A DNA stretch of 14,387 bases from Candidatus Nanopelagicales bacterium (GCA_029939085.1 JAOZTQ010000014.1:1-14387), one strand, 5' to 3'. Counted from the first letter of the stretch, positions 6,479-13,133 are shown. Program-made: numbers and translations. Notes: generated from the sequence alone by a model not told the origin.

Positions 6479-6778
6479 CTACTTGGCCTTTTCGAGAATC
6501 TCAACCACGCGCCAGCGTTTGGTCGCCGACGTGGGCCGGGTCTCCATCAAAAGCACGCGGTCGCCTTGAGCGGCCTGGTTATCGGCATCGTGAGCTTTGA
6601 GCTTGCTAGTCCGACGTACGACCTTGCCGTACAGCGGGTGCTTAAAGCGGTCCTCAACTGCCACCACTACTGTCTTGTCCATCTTGTCGCTGACCACAAG
6701 ACCCTCACGAGTCTTGCGATAGCCACGTTCCTGCGTGGCCTGGTCAGTGGTCTGCTCAGTCACTGCTTCCTCCGTCAT
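6479..6778 (-). CDS. rpsQ: 30S ribosomal protein S17 (uS17) with acidic N-terminal extension
   Basis: S17 is an OB-fold primary binder of the 5' domain of 16S rRNA. The core is at about 24-96, with GLVVSDKMDKTVVVAVEDRFKHPLYGKVV and the signature GDRVLLMETRPTSATKRWRVV at 72-92. The first 20 residues (MTEEAVTEQT and onward) are an acidic, Thr/Gln-rich tail absent from E. coli S17. Actinomycetes commonly carry such extensions, which are longer in mycobacteria. The ATG at 6778 overlaps the rpmC stop by four bases (ATGA), so the two genes are coupled, which also supports this start over internal ones. A TAG stop is followed by a 30-base spacer to rplN. Confidence 0.96.
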   Translation of the reverse strand: MTEEAVTEQTTDQATQERGYRKTREGLVVSDKMDKTVVVAVEDRFKHPLYGKVVRRTSKLKAHDADNQAAQGDRVLLMETRPTSATKRWRVVEILEKAK

Positions 6779-7011
6779 GCGGCACCGTCCTGATCTTCGT
6801 CGAGGGTGGTGATACCCAACTCCCGCTCTCTGAGAACGGTGTAAATGCGAGCGATATCCCGTCGGACAGCGCGCAGCCTGCCATGGCTTTCCAACTGCCC
6901 GGTGGCAGATTGAAACCGCAGATTGAACAACTCGGTCTTGTATTCGGCCAGACGCGTTTCCAACTCGTCATCAGCGAGTTTGCGCAGGTCCACAGTCTTT
7001 GTCGTAGCCAT
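6775..7011 (-). CDS. rpmC: 50S ribosomal protein L29 (uL29)
   Basis: L29 is a helical-hairpin protein next to L23 at the tunnel exit, where trigger factor and SRP dock. The 78-residue product has the expected first helix (VDLRKLADDELETRLAEYKTELFNLRFQ, 7-34), the QLESHGRLRAVRRDIARI core (39-56) and YTVLREREL. An acidic C-terminal tail follows (about 68-78, TTLDEDQDGAA), as in other actinomycetes. The ATG shares a base with the rplP stop (TGATG), and the TGA lies in the rpsQ start (ATGA), so it is tightly coupled on both sides. Confidence 0.96.
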   Translation of the reverse strand: MATTKTVDLRKLADDELETRLAEYKTELFNLRFQSATGQLESHGRLRAVRRDIARIYTVLRERELGITTLDEDQDGAA

Positions 7012-7430
7012 CAGCCCTCACTAACGTCTCGTCGAACGATCCGGCATTTGAGCGGCAGTTTGTGTGCAGCGCGTTCGAGCGCTTCACGAGCAACCTGCTC
7101 GTCTGGGTAACTGAGTTCGAACATCACGCGACCTGGCTTGACGTTGGCAACCCACCATTCCGGAGATCCCTTACCTGAACCCATACGAGTTTCCGCGGGC
7201 TTCTTGGTCAGCGGACGATCCGGGTAAATATTGATCCACACCTTGCCGCCTCGACGCACGCGCCGAGTGATCGCAATACGAGCAGCCTCGATTTGCCGGT
7301 TGGTTACATAGGCGGAAGTGGTGGCCTGCAGCCCCCATTCACCATTTACAACCCTGGTGCCACCTTTAGCCATACCGCCCCGGCTGGGATGGTGCTGCTT
7401 ACGGTGCTTAACCCTGCGTGGGATGAGCAT
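7011..7430 (-). CDS. rplP: 50S ribosomal protein L16 (uL16)
   Basis: L16 binds near the A site and peptidyl transferase centre, helps tRNA accommodation and enters late in assembly. The 139-residue protein begins MLIPRRVKHRKQHHP. It has GEWGLQATTSAYVTNRQIEAARIAITR (30-56), GGKVWINIYPDRPLTKKPAETRMGSGKGSPEWWVANVKPG (61-100) and AREALERAAHKLPLK (114-128). Arg82 aligns with the E. coli Arg81 that is hydroxylated there; whether this organism modifies it is unknown. The start lies three bases after the rpsC stop, with GGAGGG inside the rpsC end as ribosome binding site. Length and motifs are standard. Confidence 0.98.
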   Translation of the reverse strand: MLIPRRVKHRKQHHPSRGGMAKGGTRVVNGEWGLQATTSAYVTNRQIEAARIAITRRVRRGGKVWINIYPDRPLTKKPAETRMGSGKGSPEWWVANVKPGRVMFELSYPDEQVAREALERAAHKLPLKCRIVRRDVSEG

Positions 7431-7433
7431 GAA

Positions 7434-8240
7434 TCAGCCCTCCGTTCCTGCTGCTGCCTCAGCCGCTGGCTTGGCACTTGCCTCGGCCTTCGCTGCTGCG
7501 GGAGCCTCACCACGATCTGAACGACGGTCGCGACGCCCGCCACGACCGCGGCCACGGCCCATCAGTTTCTGCGCTTCGGCTTGTTCACGATCCGCACGCG
7601 TCACTGGCGCTTCGCCGCGGTAGATCCAGACTTTGACACCGATGCGACCAAAAGTCGTATGTGCTTCGGCTAGGCCGTAGTCAATGTTGGCTCGCAAGGT
7701 GTGCAGCGGCACGCGTCCTTCTCGATAAAACTCGGTGCGGCTCATTTCTGCTCCGCCGAGACGACCGGACACCTGGATTCGAATACCCTCAGCGCCAGCC
7801 TTTCGCGTGGACTGTAAGGCACGCCGCATGGCGCGACGGAAGGCAACTCGGCCGGCAAGCTGATCAGCAACCGCCTGCGCCACGAGCTGAGCTTCCAGCT
7901 CAGGCTCCTTGACCTCGATGACGTTGACCTGAACCTGTTTGTCGGTGAGTTTCTCCAACTCACGCTTCAGTGCGTCGGTCTCTTTACCACCACGACCAAT
8001 CACGATTCCGGGTCGTGCTGTGTGGATCCACAGCTCAATCCGGCCCTGGCTGCGTTGGATTGTCACCTTGCTGATCGCTGCACGTGGCATGCGGTCAGTA
8101 ATGAGACGTCGAACCTTCACGTCCTCTTCAACATAGTCCCGGTAACGCTGTCCGGGCTGATTGCCGTCGGCGTACCAGTTGGATACGTAATCCGCGGTGT
8201 ATCCGAGTCGAAATCCGTGCGGATGAATCTTCTGACCCAT
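7434..8240 (-). CDS. rpsC: 30S ribosomal protein S3 (uS3)
   Basis: S3 forms part of the mRNA entry channel and contributes ribosomal helicase activity with S4 and S5. The 268-residue product starts MGQKIHPHGFRLG. Its type II KH domain at about 40-110 contains the GxxG loop GRGG (82-85). The C-terminal S3 domain spans about 120-210, with RRALQSTRKAGAEGIRIQVSGRLGGAEMSR (139-168). Beyond residue 226 there is a low-complexity tail: first Arg/Gly-rich (GRGRGRGGRRDRR, 228-240), then Ala/Glu/Lys-rich. Such tails vary in length among actinomycetes. The ATG follows the rplV stop by one base (TGACATG). Confidence 0.98.
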   Translation of the reverse strand: MGQKIHPHGFRLGYTADYVSNWYADGNQPGQRYRDYVEEDVKVRRLITDRMPRAAISKVTIQRSQGRIELWIHTARPGIVIGRGGKETDALKRELEKLTDKQVQVNVIEVKEPELEAQLVAQAVADQLAGRVAFRRAMRRALQSTRKAGAEGIRIQVSGRLGGAEMSRTEFYREGRVPLHTLRANIDYGLAEAHTTFGRIGVKVWIYRGEAPVTRADREQAEAQKLMGRGRGRGGRRDRRSDRGEAPAAAKAEASAKPAAEAAAGTEG

Positions 8241-8241
8241 G

Positions 8242-8601
8242 TCAGACCTTCTTCCTGTCGGCGACCGACTCAGCGTCGGCGACCACGATGGTTATGTGGC
8301 TGGAGCGTTTCCGGATCCGGTAAGCGCGTCCTTGGGCTCGTGGCTGGATCCGCTTCATAGTTGGACCTTCATCCACATAAGCCTCAATGATTACGAGGTC
8401 CCGTTCGTCCATGCTGTGGTTATTGGCGGCATTGGCGATCGCGCTATTCAGTACCTTCAGCACTGGCTCACTTGCCCCTTGCGGCGCGAACTGCAAAACC
8501 GCCTGCGCTTCCTCTGTAGGAAGGCCGCGAATCAAGTCCACGACGCGACGCGCTTTCATGGGCGTTACTCCCACCCTGCGCGCCTGTGCTCTGGCTTCCA
8601 T
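8242..8601 (-). CDS. rplV: 50S ribosomal protein L22 (uL22)
   Basis: L22 has a globular domain on the subunit surface and a long beta-hairpin that lines the exit tunnel, where changes can alter macrolide response. The 119-residue product has VGVTPMKARRVVDLIRGLP (10-28) and VLKVLNSAIANAANNHSMD (47-65). The hairpin region at about 79-104 is GPTMKRIQPRAQGRAYRIRKRSSHI, of normal length with no insertion. It lacks the long Lys/Ala tail of mycobacterial L22. The ATG has a GAGAGGG site and is 31 bases after the rpsS stop. The gene ends one base before rpsC. Confidence 0.97.
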   Translation of the reverse strand: MEARAQARRVGVTPMKARRVVDLIRGLPTEEAQAVLQFAPQGASEPVLKVLNSAIANAANNHSMDERDLVIIEAYVDEGPTMKRIQPRAQGRAYRIRKRSSHITIVVADAESVADRKKV

Positions 8602-8632
8602 GACGTCCCTCTCGTTCCTGCTCCCGGGGCGC

Positions 8633-8914
8633 TTAGCGGCGCCGGGCCTTCCTGTCGTCCTTCAAGTGACCCTTGAAGGTCCGTGTCGGCGCAAACTCAC
8701 CGAGTTTGTGACCGACCATGTTTTCGCTAATGAATACCGGCACATGCTTACGTCCGTCGTGTACCGCGATGGTGTGACCGATCATGTCGGGCACGATCAT
8801 CGATCGACGTGACCATGTCTTGATGACGTTGCGGCTGCCGCTCTCGTTTTGCGACTGCACCTTGTTCTCAAGGTGTTCGTCGACGAACGGGCCCTTCTTC
8901 AAACTACGTGGCAT
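8633..8914 (-). CDS. rpsS: 30S ribosomal protein S19 (uS19)
   Basis: S19 sits at the top of the 30S head with S13 and contacts the large subunit and A-site tRNA. The 93-residue product matches the family end to end. It has MPRSLKKGPFVDEHL (1-15), IKTWSRRSMIVPDMIGHTIAVHDGRKHVPVFISENMVGHKLGEFAPTRTF (31-80) and a basic RKARRR tail. It starts 11 bases after the rplB stop. The TAA stop is followed by a 31-base spacer to rplV in which I see only the rplV ribosome binding site. Confidence 0.98.
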   Translation of the reverse strand: MPRSLKKGPFVDEHLENKVQSQNESGSRNVIKTWSRRSMIVPDMIGHTIAVHDGRKHVPVFISENMVGHKLGEFAPTRTFKGHLKDDRKARRR

Positions 8915-8925
8915 GGTTTCTTCCC

Positions 8926-9762
8926 TCAGCGCTTCTTGCCGGACTTACGGCGGCGAACGATGTACTTGTCACTTGGTTTACCCGGACGTCGGGTACGACC
9001 CTCTGGACGACCGTTCGGGTTGACCGGGTGTCGGCCACCTGAACTCTTGCCCTCACCACCACCGTGGGGGTGGTCGACCGGGTTCATTGCCACACCACGT
9101 ACGGTCGGACGCTTGCCCTTCCAACGGCTGCGACCAGCCTTACCCCAGTTGATATTTGCCTGCTCGGCGTTACCGACCTCGCCAACAGTTGCGCGGCACC
9201 TGGCATCGACATTGCGAATCTCGCCTGACGGCATCCGCAGCTGAGCCATTTTTCCTTCTTTAGCTACCAGCTGGATTCGAGAACCTGCAGATCGGGCCAA
9301 CTTAGCCCCGCCACCTGGCTTCAGTTCCACCGCGTGAATCACGGTACCCACTGGGATATTGCGCAATGGCAAGTTATTGCCGGGCTTGATATCGGCTGAT
9401 GGACCCGTCTCCACGACATCACCTTGGCGCAACTTGTCTGGCGCGATGATGTATCGCTTCGAGCCATCGACGTAATGCAGCAGCGCAATTCGAGCCGTGC
9501 GGTTGGGGTCGTACTCGATCTCAGCGACTTTCGCGTTCACGCCGTCTTTGTCAGCGCGACGAAAATCGATTTCACGATATGCCCGCTTATGACCGCCACC
9601 TTTATGTCGTGTGGTGATCTTGCCGGAGTTGTTACGACCGCCCTTTTTGGGGAGTGGCTTCGTCAGCGACTTCTCCGGCGTGGTCCGGGTGACTTCACTG
9701 AAGTCGGACACGCTGGAACCACGGCGACCGGGGGTCGTCGGTTTGTACCTGCGGATACCCAT
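8926..9762 (-). CDS. rplB: 50S ribosomal protein L2 (uL2)
   Basis: L2 is a primary 23S rRNA binder needed for subunit joining and for assembly of the peptidyl transferase centre. With the ATG at 9762 the product is 278 residues, beginning MGIRRYKPTTPGRRG. Landmarks are TRHKGGGHKRAYREIDFRR (51-69), the SH3-like middle (about 80-195) and NPVDHPHGGGEGKSSGGRHP (227-246), whose histidines at 231 and 233 are conserved. The tail is basic. The open frame continues upstream to 9876, but those 38 codons read across rplW in another frame and have no L2 similarity. GGAAGG eight bases before the ATG supports the shorter form. A 28-base spacer follows rplW. Confidence 0.98.
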   Translation of the reverse strand: MGIRRYKPTTPGRRGSSVSDFSEVTRTTPEKSLTKPLPKKGGRNNSGKITTRHKGGGHKRAYREIDFRRADKDGVNAKVAEIEYDPNRTARIALLHYVDGSKRYIIAPDKLRQGDVVETGPSADIKPGNNLPLRNIPVGTVIHAVELKPGGGAKLARSAGSRIQLVAKEGKMAQLRMPSGEIRNVDARCRATVGEVGNAEQANINWGKAGRSRWKGKRPTVRGVAMNPVDHPHGGGEGKSSGGRHPVNPNGRPEGRTRRPGKPSDKYIVRRRKSGKKR

Positions 9763-9790
9763 TGCTATTGCCTTCCGATTCCAGTCCCGG

Positions 9791-10090
9791 TCAGTTGACC
9801 GGTCCTCCGAAGATGTCGATACTTTCGCCCGGCGCCACCGAGACGATGGCACGCTTGGTGTCGGGGCGCTTGCCATACCCGTTTCGGGTGCGGGTGCGCT
9901 TACCTTTGCGGTTCATGGTGTTGACCGAGGTTACGGTGACGCCGAAGATCTCCTCTACGGCGATTTTGATCTCAGTCTTGTTGGCGCTGCGAGGGACAAC
10001 AAATGTGTACTTATTTGCGTCCATGAGCCCGTAGCTCTTTTCCGACACCACTGGGGCGATCAGAACGTCGCGGGGGTCGCTGTTCCTCAT
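9791..10090 (-). CDS. rplW: 50S ribosomal protein L23 (uL23)
   Basis: L23 surrounds the exit tunnel with L29 and is the main docking point for trigger factor and SRP. The 99-residue product has DPRDVLIAPVVSEKSYGLMD (5-24), NKTEIKIAVEEIFGVTV (37-53) and the basic loop MNRKGKRTRTRNGYGKRPDTKRAIV (59-83) reaching into the tunnel wall. It ends GESIDIFG, as in other actinomycetes. The ATG at 10090 overlaps the rplD stop by four bases (ATGA), so coupling with rplD is likely. Confidence 0.97.
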   Translation of the reverse strand: MRNSDPRDVLIAPVVSEKSYGLMDANKYTFVVPRSANKTEIKIAVEEIFGVTVTSVNTMNRKGKRTRTRNGYGKRPDTKRAIVSVAPGESIDIFGGPVN

Positions 10091-10728
10091 GACTCCTCCT
10101 CAGGCTTTTTGCCGCTGCCGACGAAGTCAGCAAGGCCAGCTTCAGTGAAGACAATGCGATCACTCACCACTGCGTCGTAGGCGTTGAGTTGATCTGGTGA
10201 GACCAGGCTGACTGCCGCCACGTTACGAAGTGAGCGCCAAGCGGTCTCTTCGTCGCGAGAAAGGACAATCAGGATCCGACCTTCTTCTTGCCAATCCCCC
10301 AGAACCGCTAGCGCGTCTTTCGTGGAGGGCGCATCGCCAGCAACGAACTGCGAAACCACGCCGATGCGATCCTCGCGGGCGCGGTCAGAGAGGACGCCAC
10401 GTAGCGCGGCCGCCTTCATCTTCTTCGGGGTGCGCTGACTGTAGTCACGGGGCTGTGGTGCGTGAACCGCGCCACCACCAACGAACTGGGGTGACCGGAT
10501 CGAACCCTGACGCGCACGCCCGGTTCCTTTTTGCCGGTAGGGCTTGCGGCCGCCACCGCGGACCTCGCCTCGACCTTTGGTCTTGTGATTTCCACTGCGT
10601 GCTGCTGCCAACTGCGCCGTCACAACTTGGTGAATAAGCGGAATGCTGGTGTTCGCATCAAAGATGTCAGCGGGAAGCTCGACTGAGCCCGCATTGCCAT
10701 CTGGGGTACGGATATCTATTTTCGCCAT
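10087..10728 (-). CDS. rplD: 50S ribosomal protein L4 (uL4)
   Basis: L4 has a globular RNase-like domain and an extended loop that lines the exit tunnel. In E. coli it also represses the S10 operon through the mRNA leader; that role cannot be shown here. The 213-residue product carries the loop at about 46-95 (HKTKGRGEVRGGGRKPYRQKGTGRARQGSIRSPQF from 48), followed by RDYSQRTPKKMKAAALRGVLSDRA. The C-terminal half (about 120-205) is the variable alpha/beta part. The ATG lies two bases after the rplC stop (TGATCATG), and the stop overlaps rplW. Confidence 0.97.
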   Translation of the reverse strand: MAKIDIRTPDGNAGSVELPADIFDANTSIPLIHQVVTAQLAAARSGNHKTKGRGEVRGGGRKPYRQKGTGRARQGSIRSPQFVGGGAVHAPQPRDYSQRTPKKMKAAALRGVLSDRAREDRIGVVSQFVAGDAPSTKDALAVLGDWQEEGRILIVLSRDEETAWRSLRNVAAVSLVSPDQLNAYDAVVSDRIVFTEAGLADFVGSGKKPEEES

Positions 10729-10730
10729 GA

Positions 10731-11375
10731 TCAGACCCCCTTCTTCGCGGAGCGGACCAGCACAACTGCGCCAGCCGGACCCGGGACGGCACCGCGGATC
10801 AGCATGATCCCGGCTTCCGGATCGATCTGCTGAACTTTGAGATTCAAGGTCGTCTGACGTTCGCCGCCTGACCGACCGGCCATCCGCAGTCCCTTGAAGA
10901 CGCGGGCCGGAGTGGCGCAGGCGCCAATCGCACCAGGTTTGCGGTGATTACGTTTCTGACCGTGGCTGGCTCCGACGCCGGAAAAACCGTGGCGCTTCAT
11001 AACGCCGGTGAATCCTTTGCCCTTGGTGCGACCGGTGACATCTACCAGTCCGCCTTCTTCGAAGACATTCACGTCCAACTCTTGTCCAACCTCGACCTCA
11101 CTCGCGTCATCGGTCCGAAGTTCGACAATGTGTCGTCGGGGAGTAACCCCTGCCTTCTCGAAGTGACCCGCCATTGGCTTGGTGACTTTTCTCGGGTCGA
11201 TCTGGCCGTAGCCGAGTTGGACCGCGCTATAGCCGTCGCTCTCCGGCGTCCGCACCTGCGTGACGACGCACGGACCGAGCTTGACGACGGTAACCGGAAC
11301 TACCCGATTCTCCTCATCCCAAACCTGGGTCATGCCGAGTTTGGTACCCAGCAATCCGTCAACTGCGCTGCTCAT
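10731..11375 (-). CDS. rplC: 50S ribosomal protein L3 (uL3)
   Basis: L3 binds the 3' domain of 23S rRNA, starts its assembly and reaches the peptidyl transferase centre. From the ATG at 11375 the product is 214 residues, with LLGTKLGMTQVWDEENRVVPVTVV (8-31) and VDVTGRTKGKGFTGVMKRHGF (111-131). The tip region is GASHGQKRNHRKPGAIGACATPARVFKG (135-162). Where E. coli has the methylated Gln150 (IGQNQTP), this protein reads IGACATP, so that modification is not expected; other actinobacteria look similar from memory. The frame is open 20 codons further upstream, but that part lies in rpsJ and is not L3-like. The start follows the rpsJ stop by four bases, with AAGGG upstream. Confidence 0.97.
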   Translation of the reverse strand: MSSAVDGLLGTKLGMTQVWDEENRVVPVTVVKLGPCVVTQVRTPESDGYSAVQLGYGQIDPRKVTKPMAGHFEKAGVTPRRHIVELRTDDASEVEVGQELDVNVFEEGGLVDVTGRTKGKGFTGVMKRHGFSGVGASHGQKRNHRKPGAIGACATPARVFKGLRMAGRSGGERQTTLNLKVQQIDPEAGIMLIRGAVPGPAGAVVLVRSAKKGV

Positions 11376-11379
11376 TTCC

Positions 11380-11688
11380 TCAGCCCTTGATCTCGATCGC
11401 GACACCTGACGGCAGGTCGAGACGCATGAGCGCATCTACTGTCTTCGGTGTCGGGTCAATAATGTCGATCAGCCGCTTGTGTGTGCGCATTTCAAAATGC
11501 TCACGGCTGTCCTTGTACTTATGCGGCGACCGGATTACGCAGTAGACGTTTTTCTCGGTCGGTAGCGGTATCGGTCCGGCAACCTGGGCACCGGTCCGTG
11601 TGGCAGTTTCAACGATCCGACGAGCCGATTTATCGATCACATCGTGGTCGTAGGCCTTAAGCCGGATGCGGATCTTCTGTTCCGCCAT
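11380..11688 (-). CDS. rpsJ: 30S ribosomal protein S10 (uS10, NusE)
   Basis: S10 is a 30S head protein and also acts as NusE, binding NusB and NusG in rRNA antitermination and transcription-translation coupling. The 102-residue product is complete. It has KIRIRLKAYDHDVIDKSARRIVETATRTGAQVAGPIPLPT (5-44), and the extended loop at about 45-70 includes RSPHKYKDSREHFEMRTHKRLIDI from 53. It ends in LPSGVAIEIKG. It is the first gene of the S10-type run and follows tuf by 108 bases that hold a strong hairpin and a smaller leader hairpin. An AAGGA about nine bases before the ATG is the likely ribosome binding site. Confidence 0.98.
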   Translation of the reverse strand: MAEQKIRIRLKAYDHDVIDKSARRIVETATRTGAQVAGPIPLPTEKNVYCVIRSPHKYKDSREHFEMRTHKRLIDIIDPTPKTVDALMRLDLPSGVAIEIKG

Positions 11689-11710
11689 GGTCTTCCGTCC
11701 TTCACTGGTT

Positions 11711-11730
11711 CGGGAGGCTGTTGCCGCCCG
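11711..11730 (-). promoter_or_regulatory. Leader hairpin upstream of rpsJ
   Basis: On the minus strand the 20 bases CGGGCGGCAACAGCCTCCCG can fold as CGGG plus GGC pairing with GCC plus CCCG, with one internal mismatch and an AACA loop. It lies 22 bases upstream of the rpsJ start. In E. coli and some Firmicutes the S10 leader is a target of autogenous control, so a structured leader here is a candidate for similar control. The stem is short, and I recognise no known leader motif in it. Confidence 0.35.
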
Positions 11731-11749
11731 GGGTCTTGGTCGCTGCTAT

Positions 11750-11783
11750 CTGGTGGGCGACGACTTTCATCGCCGCCCACCAG
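11750..11783 (-). terminator. Strong hairpin downstream of tuf (terminator or attenuator without U-tract)
   Basis: Thirteen bases after the tuf stop, CUGGUGGGCG pairs perfectly with CGCCCACCAG. The stem extends inward by five more pairs (two of them G-U) to close on a GAAA loop, giving about 15 pairs. The G-U pairs exist only on the minus-strand transcript, which fits a fusA-tuf terminator or attenuator. No U-run follows (the next bases are AUAGCAGCGACC). Actinomycete terminators often lack U-runs, so termination, partial read-through into rpsJ and RNA 3'-end protection are all possible. I see no convincing promoter between this hairpin and rpsJ, which argues for at least partial read-through. 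Confidence 0.65.
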
Positions 11784-11796
11784 GTTGGTTCAGTTG

Positions 11797-12990
11797 TTAC
11801 TTGAGCACCTTCGTCACCTGGCCGGCGCCCACAGTGCGACCACCCTCACGGATGGCGAACCGCAGACCCTCGTCCATGGCGACCGGCTGGATGAGCTCAA
11901 CGCTCATCGCGGTGTCATCACCGGGCATAACCATTTCTTTGCCGTCGGGCAGGGTTACAACACCGGTCACGTCCGTGGTCCGGAAGTAGAACTGCGGACG
12001 GTAGGAGTTGAAGAACGGCGTGTGACGACCGCCTTCGTCCTTGGACAGGATGTACACCTGAGCCTCGAAATCGGTATGCGGGGTTGTAGTGCCGGGCTTG
12101 GTCACAACCTGACCGCGCTCGACGTCCTCGCGCTTGGTGCCACGGAGCAGCAGTCCGACGTTCTCGCCGGCCTGGCCCTCGTCCAGAAGCTTCCGGAACA
12201 TCTCAACACCGGTGACGGTGGTGGTCTGCTTGTCCGGACGGATTCCAACAATCTCGATTTCCTCGTTGACCTTGACCACGCCACGCTCGATGCGTCCGGT
12301 GACCACGGTGCCACGACCGGTGATAGTGAACACGTCCTCGACAGGCATGAGGAACGGCTTATCGATGTCCCGCTCCGGGGTCGGAACGTACTCATCGACC
12401 TGGTTCATGAGCTCGAGAATGGACTCGCCCCACTTCTCATCGCCCTGCAGAGCCGGGAAAGCCGCAACCTTGACGACAGGGATGTCGTCACCGGGGAACT
12501 CGTAGGTGCTGAGGAGCTCACGAACCTCGAGTTCGACGAGCTCCAGGATTTCTTCATCATCAACCATGTCGCACTTGTTCAGCGCAACCACGATGGAAGG
12601 CACGCCGACCTGGCGAGCAAGGAGTACGTGCTCCTTGGTCTGTGGCATGGGGCCGTCGGTAGCGGCGACCACAAGGATGGCACCGTCCATCTGGGCGGCG
12701 CCGGTGATCATGTTCTTGATGTAGTCAGCGTGACCGGGGCAGTCGACGTGTGCATAGTGACGCGCCTCAGTCTCGTACTCCACGTGCGCGATCGAGATAG
12801 TGATACCGCGCTGACGCTCCTCAGGAGCCTTATCGATGTCTTCGAATGGTGTGAACGGGTTGAGTTCGGGGTACTTGTCGTGCAATACCTTCGTGATTGC
12901 CGCCGTCAGCGTCGTCTTACCGTGGTCGATGTGACCGATGGTGCCGATGTTGACGTGGGGCTTGGTCCGTTCAAACTTCGCCTTCGCCAC
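11797..12990 (-). CDS. tuf: Elongation factor Tu
   Basis: EF-Tu is the GTPase that brings aminoacyl-tRNA to the ribosomal A site. The 397-residue protein has all three domains: G domain about 1-205, domain 2 about 210-300, domain 3 about 305-397. Motifs are G1 GHIDHGKT (19-26), G2 RGITIS with Thr64, G3 DCPGH (83-87, with catalytic His87) and G4 NKCD (138-141). The G5 position, normally Ser-Ala-Leu, reads Ala-Ala-Phe (176-178) in VVKVAAFPALQGD. The rest looks intact, with GRGTVVTGRIERG (225-237) and GGRTVGAGQVTKV. The start is GTG at 12990 with AGGAGG five bases upstream. Codon choice looks more biased than in secY, as expected for a very abundant protein. It lies between fusA and rpsJ, with its own candidate promoter and leader. 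Confidence 0.98.
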   Translation of the reverse strand: MAKAKFERTKPHVNIGTIGHIDHGKTTLTAAITKVLHDKYPELNPFTPFEDIDKAPEERQRGITISIAHVEYETEARHYAHVDCPGHADYIKNMITGAAQMDGAILVVAATDGPMPQTKEHVLLARQVGVPSIVVALNKCDMVDDEEILELVELEVRELLSTYEFPGDDIPVVKVAAFPALQGDEKWGESILELMNQVDEYVPTPERDIDKPFLMPVEDVFTITGRGTVVTGRIERGVVKVNEEIEIVGIRPDKQTTTVTGVEMFRKLLDEGQAGENVGLLLRGTKREDVERGQVVTKPGTTTPHTDFEAQVYILSKDEGGRHTPFFNSYRPQFYFRTTDVTGVVTLPDGKEMVMPGDDTAMSVELIQPVAMDEGLRFAIREGGRTVGAGQVTKVLK

Positions 12991-12994
12991 TGGG

Positions 12995-13002
12995 TCCTCC
13001 TT
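12995..13002 (-). promoter_or_regulatory. Ribosome binding site of tuf
   Basis: The minus strand reads AAGGAGGA ending four bases before the tuf GTG start (five bases from the AGGAGG core). It is a near-perfect Shine-Dalgarno and confirms the GTG start of a protein that must be made at very high rate. Confidence 0.88.
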
Positions 13003-13021
13003 GACCTCGTTACGTTGTGCT

Positions 13022-13072
13022 GGCGACGATCGTTCCTTTCCCGATCGCAGCCATGCTCGTTTTGGGTGAGCA
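13022..13072 (-). promoter_or_regulatory. Structured 5' leader of tuf with two hairpins
   Basis: Two stem-loops lie next to each other in the transcript before tuf. The first (13054-13072) pairs UGCUC with GAGCA across a nine-base loop. The second (13022-13052) pairs CGAUCG with CGAUCG, extended by a G-U pair, one mismatch and GGC/GCC. Its nine-base loop is GGAAAGGAA, a purine-rich stretch resembling a Shine-Dalgarno. The real tuf ribosome binding site lies 20 bases further on and stays free. The leader may stabilise the mRNA or be a regulatory target. I recognise no known riboswitch or protein-binding motif. Confidence 0.4.
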
Positions 13073-13079
13073 CTCCCTG

Positions 13080-13085
13080 CTTATA
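13080..13085 (-). promoter_or_regulatory. Candidate -10 box of a tuf promoter
   Basis: The minus strand reads TATAAG within GAATATAAGC, a five-of-six match to TATAAT, at the edge of an AT-rich stretch (about 13080-13160) that contrasts with the coding DNA. No good -35 hexamer is seen 16-19 bases upstream, which is common for actinomycete promoters but weakens the call. Transcription would start near 13073-13074, just before the first leader hairpin, giving a leader of about 83 bases. Other weak -10-like strings (TAGAAA, TAAATA) lie further upstream. Confidence 0.35.
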
Positions 13086-13133
13086 TTCCCGCTGTGCGCC
13101 GAATTACTCCGGTCACAGCTATTTAGTTTTCTA

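Noticed and set aside
9763..9876. A 38-codon upstream extension of rplB
   Set aside because: It reads through rplW in another frame and has no L2 similarity. MGIRRYKPT at 9762 is the family N-terminus and has a ribosome binding site.
11376..11435. A 20-codon upstream extension of rplC
   Set aside because: It lies within the 3' end of rpsJ. The LLGTKLGMT start region follows the ATG at 11375 with an acceptable ribosome binding site.
13054..13072. A riboswitch or T-box in the tuf leader
   Set aside because: The leader is only about 83 bases, has simple stem-loops, and shows none of the conserved sequence cores that I know for riboswitch or T-box classes.
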